This document shows positions 1 through 11,793 of a stretch of 64,000 nucleotides of DNA, piece after piece. The stretch is taken from the NCBI GenBank assembly GCA_030248295.1, contig JASANH010001297.1, positions 372,001 to 436,000 of the forward strand, read 5' to 3'. Under the pieces are notes generated by a model. That model did no database searches. It was not told the DNA's origin and saw only the letters and a list, made by a program, of their open reading frames with translations. The translations under genes and the position numbers were made by a program. How positions within the stretch are numbered: the stretch's first letter is position 1; every line of letters begins with the position of its first letter. The DNA is from Mesodorylaimus sp. YZB2_4. Lineage: Eukaryota > Nematoda > Enoplea > Dorylaimida > Dorylaimidae.

Positions 1-918
1 TGATATATTGAAGGGAAATTTTTCAACTTTCGTCTCGAAACTTATCGAATGCAGAGAGTTTCGTAGCAAAATTTGATTTTTGTGGATGTGAGTAATTGTA
101 AGTTCAGGATTTGAATAACGCGCGTGGGTAGTCTGTATTTAATTGATGTTCAGGTTCTGGTCGGGCTTGCAATAGGCAGTCTAGGGTCGATGAGGTTCGG
201 GGCGGGGCGGGACCGCGAGTTGTTTAGGCGGAATTGTGCGTGCGGGCGGGACGATGTTATTTCGGTATTTTGTTCGACATTTTGAATGATATTTTTATTT
301 CTGAATCACTCGAATTAAATTATGCGATTTAATTAATGCAATTTATCAATTAGCTAGTTGAATATGAATTTGAAAAGTTTAGAAAGAATGGATTTTCTGA
401 ACAAAAATTGGAAAAGCATAAAAGATTTTTGTAAACAAAATTTTCTTAGAATTTACCAAAGAAAATTAGGAAAATTCGAAAAACGTAAGTGAGAATTATA
501 AGATGGTGAAGCTTTGTTTTTTTAGGAAATTGATTTTGATCGTGCACATATTCGTCGTCTGGCTGAGTATATTTTTGGTAAAGGTCAATCGAAAAATTTG
601 GTCTGTGCGGATTTCGGAGGTAAGATTATAAGATTCTACATGTTTCTTTTATTCAATTTGGTGGTTTTTCCTCCAGAACGCATCTAAAATTTGGGGAACG
701 TTTATCGAATCCGTATAATTTCACAAAAAACACCTTCGAGTAGAATTTTGTGCGGTGGGCGAGAAGATCGGGTGGTTTTTTCTGAAAATCTTTGTCGAGA
801 AACAAGTGCAGAAAAGAATTTCTTTTGTGCACTGTTTTTCTTGGTGATTCGAAGACTCGAATTTGTGAAATTTTGATTGGAAAAAGATTGCCTTTTTTGG
901 AAAGGCCGATATCGAGTG
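1..918 (+). other. Upstream region of the Na,K-ATPase beta gene; possible short exons
   Basis: AT-rich DNA with no recognisable gene. One weak exon candidate lies at 526-619, between a TTTTTTAG acceptor and a GGAG/GTAAG donor. It reads EIDFDRAHIRRLAEYIFGKG and continues to DFG. It could join 677-687 after a CCTCCAG acceptor and stop as ERI. I do not recognise the product and cannot find further upstream exons. It could equally be a transcribed leader of the downstream gene or chance. No promoter motif could be assigned. Confidence 0.2.
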
Positions 919-3900
919 ATGGCGATCGAGGATAATTCCGCGACGACCGATGGTGTGGACAAGGTGACCGTACGACAACCGCCGCAAGGAAAATTTAGGA
1001 ACTTCCTAAATTTTCTCTACGATAAAAAGAATGGCACTGTGCTCGGACGAACAGGCCGTAGTTGGTGTAAGTTCTGGGTTAAGGGGATCACAGCGCGTGC
1101 AGAAAAATGAGTCATGACTGCTTTGGGACTTGCAGAATAAAGTTTTTTAAATGAATTATATCTCGCATTTTTTCAGTTGAAATTACCGCATTTTATATTA
1201 TTTTCTATTCGTGCTTGGCCGGTTTTTTCGCTATCAATATGGCAATTTTCTTGCACACGTTAGATCCGTTGAAGCCGCGTTATTATGGAAAGGGAACGAT
1301 TATTGGCATTAATCCAGGTAAGCGAGGATTTTTGGGGGAAGGTGAGGTGGATTTGGTGATTGAGGGAAGGGTCTGTTGTGACATTTTTTGTTGGTGCATT
1401 AAAAGCATTGAGTCGTCGGCTTTTTGTGTTAAGAAAAGGATTTTCCTCGCGGGGATTGATAAAAAGCAGGAATATAGGATTTATCATGTCCTATGATTAA
1501 TTTGAAAATAATCCCAGCTTTAATAATGAAATCCTTGGCTCGCCCAAGGACAGACTGGTTCCTTGAATCAGTGCACCAATAGTCCATGCCCATTACATCA
1601 GCGAGTTCGGTGATGACCTGTTGCAGGCGCCATCAGCTTATGTAGCATTTAGTTAGTCAAATGTCGCATTTATTAAAACTGCAATGTAATATGATTTTAA
1701 AATGGTATAAATTTGGCATTTTTTCAAGATCTGATAAAAATGCATGTTTGAAATAGAATTATTTTGAGGTTCGGGCTCGCTACTAGGATGATTTAGTTTT
1801 TGCAAGGAATATGGTGCGTACAAGTAATAAGTCACGTGGAAAGGCGCGATTTTTGACAACAACATCAATCTAGTTGCTATCGATGCTATTCGACTGGGGA
1901 GGGGGATGCCCGCCATGGTATTGGGGGACTAGTTTGGAAATGGCTGAGGGAAGAAGTAGGCCGTTGTTGACCAATTATATTGTGATGGGGTTTAAGTACG
2001 TTAGATCTGGGTGAAACTGGTTAAGAGCGCCGAAGAGATGGTATAGAGTGAAGAACTGGTTTAGAAATGGCGAGTGTAGGGACGCCTATTGAATTTTGGA
2101 ATTTACAGGAGGGGGAGAAGACGGTTAGGCGGCTATGATAAATATTTGGCTTAGCGCTGTGTCGACTTTTTGCATTGGGTATTACAAGTTTTGTAAAAGT
2201 GGCTAGGCTGGGATTTTAGGGTGTAGCAAAATAGTGAAAAGTCAGATTTGAGACGGGCAGACAGGCGTGGATAGAAGAAAGGGGAGGATTGGATGAAGAT
2301 ATTGAATGGATGGTTGATTTTGATAAGTTGCAGGATATAGGAGACTTTAAATGGATTTTCTCAGGAAATAAGTGGGTAGAAATGGCAGAATGTGGGTTTT
2401 ATGAGTACGATTTGGTTAAAAAGTGGGTTTGGTTAGATGCGATTTTGTTCCGTGTTGCAAAGCCGCCGGTGAGCTTAAATTGGTGTAGTGGAAAAAGTTT
2501 GACTCAACGAAGACGCATTGCTGTTGTCGTCAGTGAAGACTGGTTTGACATTTACTAGGCTTTAGAAAAAAGGTGGCTGTTTGCTGGTGGAAGCTTGTTT
2601 AAACGCGAGTCGTCCAGTCGGGGTTTTGTCATTAAAAAAATTGGTGGCTAGCGAAGCAATTGAAATGCGAAAAAGCATAGTTTGGGAATATGAGGATCGA
2701 ATGGGAGTGGGTGACCTGTTGACGAAGTATGGGGTTGTGTTCATAAGATGTTGGCGGTATGTGACATTGGTTGGGGGGGGGGGGGGAGTATGTGCGTCAT
2801 AAAAACGAGTGAGCCGCCGAATGTGTCAGCTGGGCGAAGAGGAAGGAGAAGGAGTCGATTGGCGAGCATTGGGCGAGTCGTATCGAACGAATGGATCGAT
2901 CTAGCTTCTTAGCCGGTCTTCATGGCTCGCTTTTCCTTTTTTATTATTAACGCGTCACAAGGCCCCCGTCGGGCCCGTCCAATTGCGAGCAATGTGAAAG
3001 GGAGGGGTAGACGCGCGACTCGTGTATCTCTCGCACGCTGGCCCCCCAATTCGCGTCATTTTGTCTGGCTGGAGGCGAAGGCGCGCTAAATGCCGGTGCT
3101 GGGGGGCTCGCCTAGCCGATTTTCACTCACATACGAGCAGGTCCGAAGCTGTTTTAGTGCTCGGGGTGAAAGCTAACGGGGGCGATGCGCATTTTTCGGG
3201 TAGCAGTAGAAGGGAAGGGGACAGTTGTTGAAGAAAGCTGGCATTGGTGAAGTGGTGAATGATAATGGGCACTTTTGTCGTGACCACTTAACCATAGGCG
3301 GCCGAGGTGTTTTGCAAAAACGTTGAGAACATTCGTGTTGGACAGGTGGAAATGAGTAATTGGCTGGAGTGGGGATGGTAACCGAGCCAGGGATTGGGGA
3401 GATGGGCACGAGTGCAGAATGATCATGTGCAGTTGGTAAATGGTGTTTTGTTTTCTGATTGGACTGACAAACTTGAGAGTAGTTTGGCAGTCCATTCCAA
3501 ATGGCCTTGAGAGGGCTCAGACAGAGATGGTAGAATGAGTGGGTTGAAAACTTGGCAGTGCATGCAGGCATGATGATACGCAATTGAGCTGAAAATGGTG
3601 ATTTGCTTTTGATTGGAGTGACAGATCTGAGGGTAGTGTGTGAAAATGATGTGCTAATCTTTTTTAAGTGGCTTTTAGAGGTCACAGCCAAGGCACTGAC
3701 AGACTTTGTAGGGCGGGTTGGTCGAAAAGTTGACAGTGAAGGCATTTGAGTGTGTGCAAAATTGAGTGTGAGGACAGTCATGTGCAGGCGGGATATATGG
3801 ATCAGTGGAAGATGGCTTGTGTGTTATCTGATTGGGCTGGCAGATCTGAGGGTAGTGTGCGAAAAAGAATTAGCCTGATTGTAAATGGCCCAAGGACAGC

Positions 3901-5888
3901 CAAGACAGACTTAGTAGGGTGGGTGGGTTGAAAACTTGTAACTGAAGGCATGATAATATGCAGTTGTGGAAAATGGTTTTCTGCTTTCTGACTGAACTGA
4001 CTGACTTGAGGGTAGTGTGGGAAAGAGATTGTCGAGAACACAGCCAAGACACAGACAGATTGTGAATTGATAGAAGCTGGATGGCAGGACTGTGCCTGAT
4101 GAGGCAGCATTGCGTAACAATGTATTCTGTGAACAGTGGCAAAGAAGGTTTTGCTTTTATGATGTGCAGAATCTAGGGGTACGTCGGGATCCTGATCCCG
4201 ACATTGAGACATCGGGTTTTACATATACATATATAGGCATAAGCACGCTAGGTACACTCTGATCCATCATATTTGCGATGAAGCAGCAACAGTATCATAA
4301 GGGATCACCCTGATCCTGACCTATCCCTGGTAGAATCATGTGTGTGCGCATGTGCGCCACCCACCAGCCAGGATAAGAGCAGTGATTGCAGTGCATTCCT
4401 GACATTTTAGTGTGGAAGAAAAGCACTGTAAAGGGTGGCGTGCGAAGAAATGTTTTGTCTGTTTTCCATGTTGTCATATTTCGTTGAATAGCGTGAAGGG
4501 AAAAAACGTGACATGGAAATGACCGGTGTGATGTGTCATATTGCTTGCATCAAAAAATTGCACAGGTGATTCAGAATTCAGGGTGTTGAAAATGATGCAA
4601 TTTTAGGCATGGGTTATCAACCATGGATAGATACTGAACCTGAATCGACTTTGATCAAGTTTAGCCGCGACGACTATAAAACTTATGAAAAATATGTTAA
4701 ACAATTGGACAAATTTTTGAAAAGTAAGCAATACTTTATTTTAATAGAAAGTAATGGATTGATGGATATTTCTTTATAGAATACGAATACACGGACGAAG
4801 ATCTGCAAAAGACCAGAGATTGCAGATTGGGCGGTAATAACACGGAAACTGACAAGAAACCATGCCAATTCCTGGCCAATGAAACTCTAAAACAGGCTGG
4901 GTGCTCGAAGGAAAAAGATTATGGGTTCGCTGATGGACAGCCGTGCATTTTGCTGACGTTGAATAAGGTAGGGAAATGGAGTTTGCTAGTGATTGTGGAA
5001 AAAGATGGGGACTACTATGGATGGTGGGACACACAGGGAAAACAGGCCTGAGTAGGAGTCAGGGCCTGTACAAGGGTGGAAAATTTGGAAAATTTAGAAG
5101 AATGTGGAAAACCAGGGGGAAGGAAATCTTGGAGCCATGATAAGGAGTACTATGAGAGGTTACATTTTGAGGTTTAAAATTTCGAATAGCCCGCTTTTTT
5201 TAATTTATTGGTTGATTATTCTGAAAGTCAATGAATCACTTCCAGTAGTGCGTGGACAGGGTCAAAATAATCAGGGGACGATTCAAAACTTTGTCCTGGA
5301 ATCTTGAAATTTTTTAAATTATCGACTTTTTGCAGTTTATTGATTTAATCGATTTGTTGGTGATTTGTAGCTGATCGATTGGGAACCGGTGAGTTATTCG
5401 TTGGGTTCGGCACCAGTCGAAGTTCAAGGTCGTTACGACGTCGACAAAGGGGATGTGGCTGTTGCGTGCGAAGGGGAGGTAATATAAAATCGATAATATC
5501 GATTAGTTCGATTAATATAGAATTATTGATTTTAGTACATTGCCGATCAAGAAAATATTGGCAAATTGGAGTACTATCCACCCTCCGGTATTGATCGAAA
5601 GTACTTTCCTTACAGAGTGGTCGATGGATATCGTCAAGCTTTTGTAGGAAAAATGAAAAGAAATTTTAGAGATTCCAGTGAAAAATTTTGTTTTTTCAGG
5701 CAATTGTGAAATTCGCGACTCCTCCGAAAGGTATTTTAGTTGAAGTGGAATGCAAGGCTTATTCGTTGAACATAATTCACGATCGCACGAATCGTTTGGG
5801 AATGGTACATTTTGAAGTTTTAGTCGAACCGACTAAAGAGGAAAGAGAAAAAGGAGAAAAGAGAGCCAAGACTGGGGAATCGAACTAA
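919..5888 (+). CDS. nkb-1: Na+/K+-ATPase beta subunit (NKB-1-like), 7 exons, 332 aa
   Basis: Accessory beta subunit of the plasma-membrane Na,K pump, needed to fold and export the alpha subunit. Exons are 919-1066, 1177-1317, 4607-4723, 4780-4967, 5371-5478, 5536-5643 and 5700-5888. All junctions are GT-AG and keep phase. The protein has a cytosolic N-terminus of about 50 residues, one membrane span ([20 protein letters not shown]) and the family signature [19 protein letters not shown]. The extracellular part carries six cysteines in the expected order (RDC, KPC, AGC, QPC, VAC, VEC) and N-glycosylation sites such as NNT and NET. Near the C-terminus [10 protein letters not shown] matches the conserved closing strand. 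Length is close to C. elegans NKB-1 (about 320). The start is the first ATG in frame of exon 1. Intron 2 is 3.3 kb and full of repeats; the other introns are short. Confidence 0.95.
3430..4060. repeat. Degenerate tandem repeat in intron 2 of the beta-subunit gene
   Basis: A word resembling CTGATTGGACTGACAGATCT followed by GAGGGTAGTGTG recurs near 3440, 3607, 3822 and 3983. Spacing is therefore about 165, 215 and 160 bases. Shared satellite words such as GGTTGAAAACTTG, CACAGCCAAGACA and GGCATGATGAT follow each copy. Copies are diverged, and the open frames across them are shadows. A homopolymer G run lies nearby at about 2775-2788. Confidence 0.7.
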
Positions 5889-7962
5889 GAAAATTAATTT
5901 AGATGAAAATATGGTGGTTTTCATTTTGTTAATGAGGCATATTTTTCTCTTGATGAGGGTTCAATTTATTTCTGAAGAAAAAAATTTTGAATGAGGTTTT
6001 TTTGGAAGATGAAAGTGGGATTTTGATTTCTTTTTGACAACTGAAAATACGAGTTTAAAATTTGAATTAGGGAAGAAAGATTTGTTTTGATTTTTTAAAC
6101 TGGAGATTTTGGGGATTTCTCAGAAAAAACTTGTCGTCGAATTAGTATTGAATTAGTTGCAATTCGCATCGAATTTATGAAAAATAGATTAGATTTGATA
6201 GTTTTTTTGGCTCGATATGTGCAAGAGAAATGTGGTTGTTTTTTCGAATATTGGTGAATTATGTGTACTTTTTGTACGCGATTATGAAAATGGGAGAAAA
6301 TTTTTTAGCGTCGATTTTTTTGCGCGACGCGCGCGTTTGCTTGGCGGTTTTTTTTGATCTTGCTATTGGATCGTAACTTTGTAAATATTGCATGCATTTG
6401 ATTTAGACGAGGATATTGTAGAAAATAAGTAGAAATTGAGGAAGGGATTACTGCTTCGAATTTAGATTATTCCATCACTTTTCTATTTTTTCAAGTGTGC
6501 TATGATGGTATTTTTTGTGTATTCGTGCGTGACTATGTTAAAGTATAGGCGAAAATCTGGTGTATAGGTGGGTTCTGTATTTTGGTGGTCCCAGGTTTTT
6601 TTTTTTGAATGTGACTTTGGGTAGAAAAATGGTTATTCAGGGGTTCTAGTATGCGAAAATGAAAGTCATTTTTTTGTCATGATTTCAAAATTATTGAATT
6701 AGAATTTTTTTGGGAAAGCATGGATTTGATAAATGAGCTGCCATTTTGGATCATGTAATTTTTTGAATGAAATAAGCTCATTGAGTAGTCAAATTTTTTA
6801 TATCCCTGTGAAAAACTAGGTAAAATTTTTTGATTAAAATGAAATTGAGATTTTAATTTTAGTGTGGTTTTTCTAAATGTCATTTTCTCAGTTTAGTTAT
6901 TGTGAGTCGTATATAATATCAGGAAATGGTGAATTTTTTTTTTTTTTTTGCAATTTTCTAAACTCTTAAAAATTGTTTTCTAATTCTGGCTGCTCTAGTA
7001 ACAAGTTCATGTCCGGCTGGCTGCTCATTTGTGTGCTTTATAAGAATCTAAAAAATATGACTGTTTTGGAAGTTTAGTGAAAACTCATGAAAAATGAGAA
7101 TATATGCTAGAGAAAAATAGAAATATGGGTGTTTGTGGAAAAGACGAAAAGAAGGTTCTTGTGTTGCATCAATTGCTGTTTGTGCAGTTTCTTCTTTATC
7201 GGTGAGTAGAAATAAAATATGAAATTTTAAACTGCCTACACTAAATAAGGGTTCATGCAAGGTTCGAAAATGGGAGATTTTTGGCTAAAATAAGAAAATC
7301 ATAGGGTTGCGTTCTAAGGTTTAAAATCTTGAGCCTTTTTTGGAATCCTTCTCATCGTGCTGAAACCCAGTCAAATTTGGTGGAGTGATCGTGGTTGTGA
7401 TAGCAGTGTGAAAAGATCGAATTTTGTGAAAGGAACTCAGTGAAATCAGGGAAAATCAATTTCCTCGCTCGATATGGGCCTAGGAAAAGCGATCTTTCGT
7501 AGTAAAGGTGATTATCAGTTGACAAAAGTTCAGTGGACTGTTTGTTTCACTAAAAAGCGATTAGCAATGCTTTTTCCAGCAATGGATAATATCTGTGTTT
7601 CACCACGGATCGTTAAAAGCTATTGGATTTTACCAATGCTTTTAGCCCAGGCGAAACAGTACCCAGGTGACGAATTTTCGAAAGAAAGTTGAATTGCACG
7701 CACTTCGCGCGCTTTTGCCTGTGATGCGCAGGATAGCAGAGTACTGTAACCGCAAAGGTTTTCAGCAACATTAATGAAAAATAGGTAGGAACTTTTTTTT
7801 CTCACTCTTTTTGAGATTCAACGACGTATTCGATCTTATTCGCGATTTTTGAAATAAACAGTGCTTCCGCCAAATAGCCTACATCAATGTTAGGTCAACA
7901 ATAATGTGGCTATGTATAAAATTTATGCTCCCATTTTGGTGCTGAAACTGTAAATGACTCAA
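5889..7962. other. Intergenic, no gene seen
   Basis: AT-rich DNA with long T runs (for example near 6595 and 6935). Short open frames here have no recognisable domains, no splice context and no homology I can name. I see nothing else in it. Confidence 0.6.
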
Positions 7963-8651
7963 TTAGCGTTCGTTCGGGATCCCGGTCCCGATCCCGATCC
8001 CGGTCGGAATTGCCCCTCCCGAACCCGATCCCGATCCCGATAAAAAGTGTTCGGGATTGGGGACTGAATATTGTGGTGATAGAATGTTTTTATTGCAACA
8101 GGGAATGGGGCTGGTGTATGGGAAACGAGCTGTAGGGGTGATAATGGCATGATCGGATGAAACTACTCCCATAAAATGCACAAGTCCTGCTTTTTCTGAT
8201 GTACGATTTGCGCCCAGTTGGATACAGTAACAGCCCGCATTTGCCATCATTAGATGGTGGGCCTGCTGCAGAAGCTGGCGACATTCTGCTTGACACTGAC
8301 TCAGATGGTCATGGCCATCAAAATATTTCAGAAGGGGAAATATAGAGACCTTGGCGGATGATTGAATTGATAGAGGAGAAGGAGGGGATTTGTTTGCTGA
8401 TTTGTAACTGATTCTTCGCTTGCCTGATTTTGAATGCAATGATAAATACTGCACTAAAAATTATCCAAGGAAAGGGAATCTGTGGCTTTTAATTTGCTGG
8501 CTACTCAGGGTGGGTTGTAGGTCATCTATAGCCAATGAAAAGCGCTCTCTTCACAAAATCCTGATCCTGTCCCGATCCCGATCCCGGTCGGGATTGAGCG
8601 AGTCCCGATCCCGATACCGATCCCGAAAATAATGATCCCGAACGAACGCTA
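7963..8651. mobile_element. MITE with perfect 18-bp terminal inverted repeats and (GATCCC)n subterminal arrays
   Basis: The left end reads TAGCGTTCGTTCGGGATC and the right end is its exact reverse complement. Each end is followed inward by an array of GATCCC/GGGATC words, about 70 bases on the left and about 90 on the right, in opposite orientation. The 500-base interior has no transposase. Size and structure fit a non-autonomous DNA transposon. Whether the outermost TA is a target duplication cannot be decided from one copy. A much shorter GGGATCCTGATCCC patch occurs near 4185-4205. Confidence 0.75.
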
Positions 8652-9933
8652 GACTTAATGGCAAGAATTACACTCACCGGCACTCGGGATGGCAATAAAC
8701 TTTCAGTCGATGAACTAAAAAGGAGAGGTGCGATAATTTTTTGATGTCTAAAAATTAATACATACAGAACAAATAATTAATGAAAATTTTTTGAAAAACA
8801 AAAAATCAAAGCAGATATATTCCTGTGCTAAAGCATGTAAGTATTCCTGTCGAAATTTTCCTAACGTAGCTATCACTGAAAATCATATTCCAAAATTTAA
8901 AATACCCTCAGAACTAAGAGTTGGGTTTTGGACCCCTAAAATTTAACAGTGACTCGTTTTAGGAACACTTTTCGCTAATTTTTGTGGTAATTTTGATCAC
9001 AAATTCAAAAAATATGCACTGGAACAATTGGTTAGAATGAAAAATCAGCGGTTACAGTATGATCTGCTGCCTGCGCATCACAGTCCGCGAAGTGCGTTTT
9101 TTGAAAATTCGATTTTCGCATTTTCAAAATAGTGATACGGATCCGAGCAAAACGGAGTATGCCAACCTTATTTTATATGGGGACCACATATCACAGCATA
9201 CTCACCTTCTTCACGGTTACCCCCGTGCCACTAGAAAAATTGTACGCAAATATATTTTTCAAAATATATGGTGGCCGCGGTGTTTCATGTTATGTCCCCC
9301 CCCCCGGGACTTCCAATTTTTTTTGGCGGTTGATTTGAAATTTGAATTTCCTGCTGCAAGCCGCGAATGACAGGTTAACACAAAAAACTTTAAAGCTTGT
9401 GCGCTTAATCGTTCTCAGTTTTTATCATTTTTTTCTGAAAATTTTTGAGATCTAAATGCAAAAAATTTGTTATAAACACAATAAACTTTGAGATAAACTT
9501 TGATTTTGACCGCCTAATTTTTGACCCTGTTTCACCACTATGACCAAAGTCAACTGATTTACTGACCTTCAGCCTGATTAGCAAGTACATAAAAAGGAGG
9601 GAGATTCGAAATTGAAATCTCGAGCTGCAACCTGCCCATGTTTTCCCTGATTTTAGTTTCAAAAATCACATTTTTCCAGGCACTTCTTGGATTGGCTAGC
9701 ACTTTTCTAGGTTTTCCAAGCTTCCTAGCCTCGTAAAAACCCTGTCACTGATTGACCACGATCAGGAGGTAGCTCGATACTGTATCAAAATTGAGCAGGA
9801 TGGCAGATACTGTTTGCCTGTTGTATTTTTGTCATCTCATGTGACAATGTTGGCACAATAATTGGATCACGGAATATATCTAGCAGATCAAGGAGTATCA
9901 GAGCCTGAAGATCACGTGTGGTCTGGTCGTTGC
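8652..9933. other. Intergenic, no gene seen
   Basis: AT-rich with one C-run at about 9297-9307. Open frames at 9059-9370 and 9405-9662 lack domains or exon signals and are treated as chance. Nothing else was identified. Confidence 0.55.
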
Positions 9934-11055
9934 TCAACGTCGCCCTGGATTGACTTTTTTCTGCCCTTGCTTTACTTTCGCAGCTTGAATGGCCTTCGAC
10001 TGCTTGCGTTTTCGTTTATTTTGTTCTGAAGAGTCGTAAAAACTGTCGAACGATGAGCTTTCTTCGCTTCGTGGCATACCAATTCTTTTGCTGGTGAATT
10101 GTGTGTTCGTACTGGATAAGCCGGCTGATTTACTTCGACGCCCTTTCGTAGTCTCGAAGCTGATTTCTTGCATTTTCTGCCGATATCGTCGACGAAGTAG
10201 GACGACAGCGGTGGCGAACAGAGTGCACAGGACGACGATGGCGAGGCAAGCCCCCAGCAGCACCCACTTCCACGTCTCCGTCTTGGCACCCTCTAGGCTT
10301 TCAACTGTATTCGCTTTGGCAGCCTCGGCCGTGGCCAGCGCTGTTGATTCGACCTGTTTCCTCGCAGTTACCGTTTCCAATGGTTTGACATTTTGCATGT
10401 CGGACTCGCAGACTAGCTGATAATTTTTGCTGATCACCAATCCGATGTAGGGCGCAGGTCGGCAAGGAACGTCGTACAAGAACAGTTGTACGCTGTTGGC
10501 CACGGCCATGGCGCAGTATCGTCTCGTGTTATCCTGCTCGCTTCGATTGAGCCACAGCGGTGGTCTGTCCGAGTAAGGGAATAATTCGGCCAATGTCCGA
10601 CCGTCCGACATCGAACGCCATTTGGTCGAATCTCGCCAATTCGACACGTTGTTGGTTTCCTCTTCGGGAGCGAAATCGCGCATTAGATCAGTCCAAAACT
10701 GCAGATTATCGATTCGGCGCTGGTCTTTGAGTTTGCAGATGGTATTGGCTAGTTTGGTTTTCGATGTCCAATCGATGCTTGGTAGACGCCAGAAATGCAC
10801 TGGACGATTCATGCACATTCGATTAGCATCTTCGCGATCGTGCCAGTCGTTGGTCATGTCTTGAACCCAAATGCAATTATCGCCGTAGGGAAACAGGTCA
10901 TGTCTCGGATCGCACAATGGCGTCGATTCGCTGCTTCGCGAGCCGCGCACATCAGGATCGGTCACGGCCATTTTGCTCAAAGCAATCATTTCGAGAGCGT
11001 GCAACAGCAGAATTGCGATAAGGACTTGGAAAGAGAGCTCGGCTGAAGCAGCCAT
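9934..11055 (-). CDS. Single-pass membrane protein with C-type-lectin-like ectodomain, 373 aa, one exon
   Basis: The start chosen is the ATG at 11055, because the frame upstream offers only a GTG. The N-terminus is a hydrophobic signal sequence (FQVLIAILLLHALEMIAL). A cysteine-rich domain of roughly 150 residues follows, opening with CDPRHDLFPYGDNCIW and closing with paired cysteines (RYC, VPC, LVC). This is the general plan of a C-type-lectin-like fold. The classical calcium-binding EPN/QPD and WND motifs are not evident, so sugar binding is doubtful. A stalk leads to one transmembrane segment (WVLLGACLAIVVLCTLFATA), then a basic Arg/Lys/Ser-rich cytoplasmic tail of about 80 residues ending in VNPGRR. 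The gene appears intronless, unlike most neighbours. A different extracellular fold is possible, but secretion, orientation and membrane anchoring are clear. Confidence 0.7.
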   Translation of the reverse strand: MAASAELSFQVLIAILLLHALEMIALSKMAVTDPDVRGSRSSESTPLCDPRHDLFPYGDNCIWVQDMTNDWHDREDANRMCMNRPVHFWRLPSIDWTSKTKLANTICKLKDQRRIDNLQFWTDLMRDFAPEEETNNVSNWRDSTKWRSMSDGRTLAELFPYSDRPPLWLNRSEQDNTRRYCAMAVANSVQLFLYDVPCRPAPYIGLVISKNYQLVCESDMQNVKPLETVTARKQVESTALATAEAAKANTVESLEGAKTETWKWVLLGACLAIVVLCTLFATAVVLLRRRYRQKMQEISFETTKGRRSKSAGLSSTNTQFTSKRIGMPRSEESSSFDSFYDSSEQNKRKRKQSKAIQAAKVKQGQKKVNPGRR

Positions 11056-11176
11056 CCTGCACCAGTCGACTGTCAAGAATGCGAGCGGATGGCTGCTGGC
11101 CCACACTTGCCGACAGGCAGTGTAAACAGGGTTTGACTAACTCCTGTCCCCTCCTTTTTGAATTCTTCTTTGTGTA

Positions 11177-11793
11177 ACCCGTGTGCCTGGTGAGGCATGG
11201 CCGGTGGGAGACAATTTAGTGAGTTCCCTGGTTGGGAGACGATAGCCCGTCAGGATGTTTCAGCCGCAGGTATATTGTAGTTTTAAGACTTGCAGAGCTT
11301 CTTCCCTCGCTCTTGCGCCTGCCTGGCGGCACTTTTCCTGTTTGGTCCATCATGTAGGTTAGCTTAGGCTTGAGTGTTGGCTTAAAAGGCTTAGGCTGGT
11401 AATAGGCTGAAGCCGGCCCTATACCAGCCTAAACCTGGGGACCAAACGCCAAAAGCGCCCCCATCCGATATCGGCTAAGCATTCTGCTACCAAGCCAGCC
11501 AGGGCGCTTTTGCCGTTTGGTCCCCAGGTTTAGGCTGGTATACTGTAGGGCCGGCTTCAGCCTATTACCAGCCTAAGCCTTTTAAGCCAACACTCAAGCC
11601 TAAGCTAACCTACATTGGGGACCAAACAGGAAAAGTGCCGCCAGGCAGGCGCAAGAGCGAGGGAAGAAGCTCCGCAAGTCTTGAGACTACAGTATGCCTG
11701 CGGCTGAAACATCATCCCAACGGGTTATAGTCTCCCAGCCAGGGAACTCACTAAATTGTCTTCCACCGGCCATGCCCCACCAGGCACGGGGGT
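11177..11793. mobile_element. Fold-back element: 285-bp arms, about 40-bp loop
   Basis: The arm 11177-11461 is nearly the perfect reverse complement of 11502-11793. Words such as GGACCAAACGCCAAAAGCGC, TAGGCTGGTAATAGGCTGAA and CAATTTAGTGAGTTCCCTGG pair across the centre. Only scattered mismatches are seen, so it is a young palindrome able to form one long hairpin. It holds no coding capacity. A related but rearranged sequence with the same CTCCCAGCCAGGG and GATGTTTCAGCCGCAGG words occurs at 20430-20820. Confidence 0.85.

Noticed and set aside
3173-3781. Minus-strand 202-codon frame across intron 2 of the pump gene
   Set aside because: It reads through the degenerate tandem repeat; its Ser/Thr/His/Pro bias reflects the repeat, not a protein family.
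7963-8454. Minus-strand 163-codon frame
   Set aside because: Its Gly/Ser tail is a translation of the (GATCCC)n array in the MITE.
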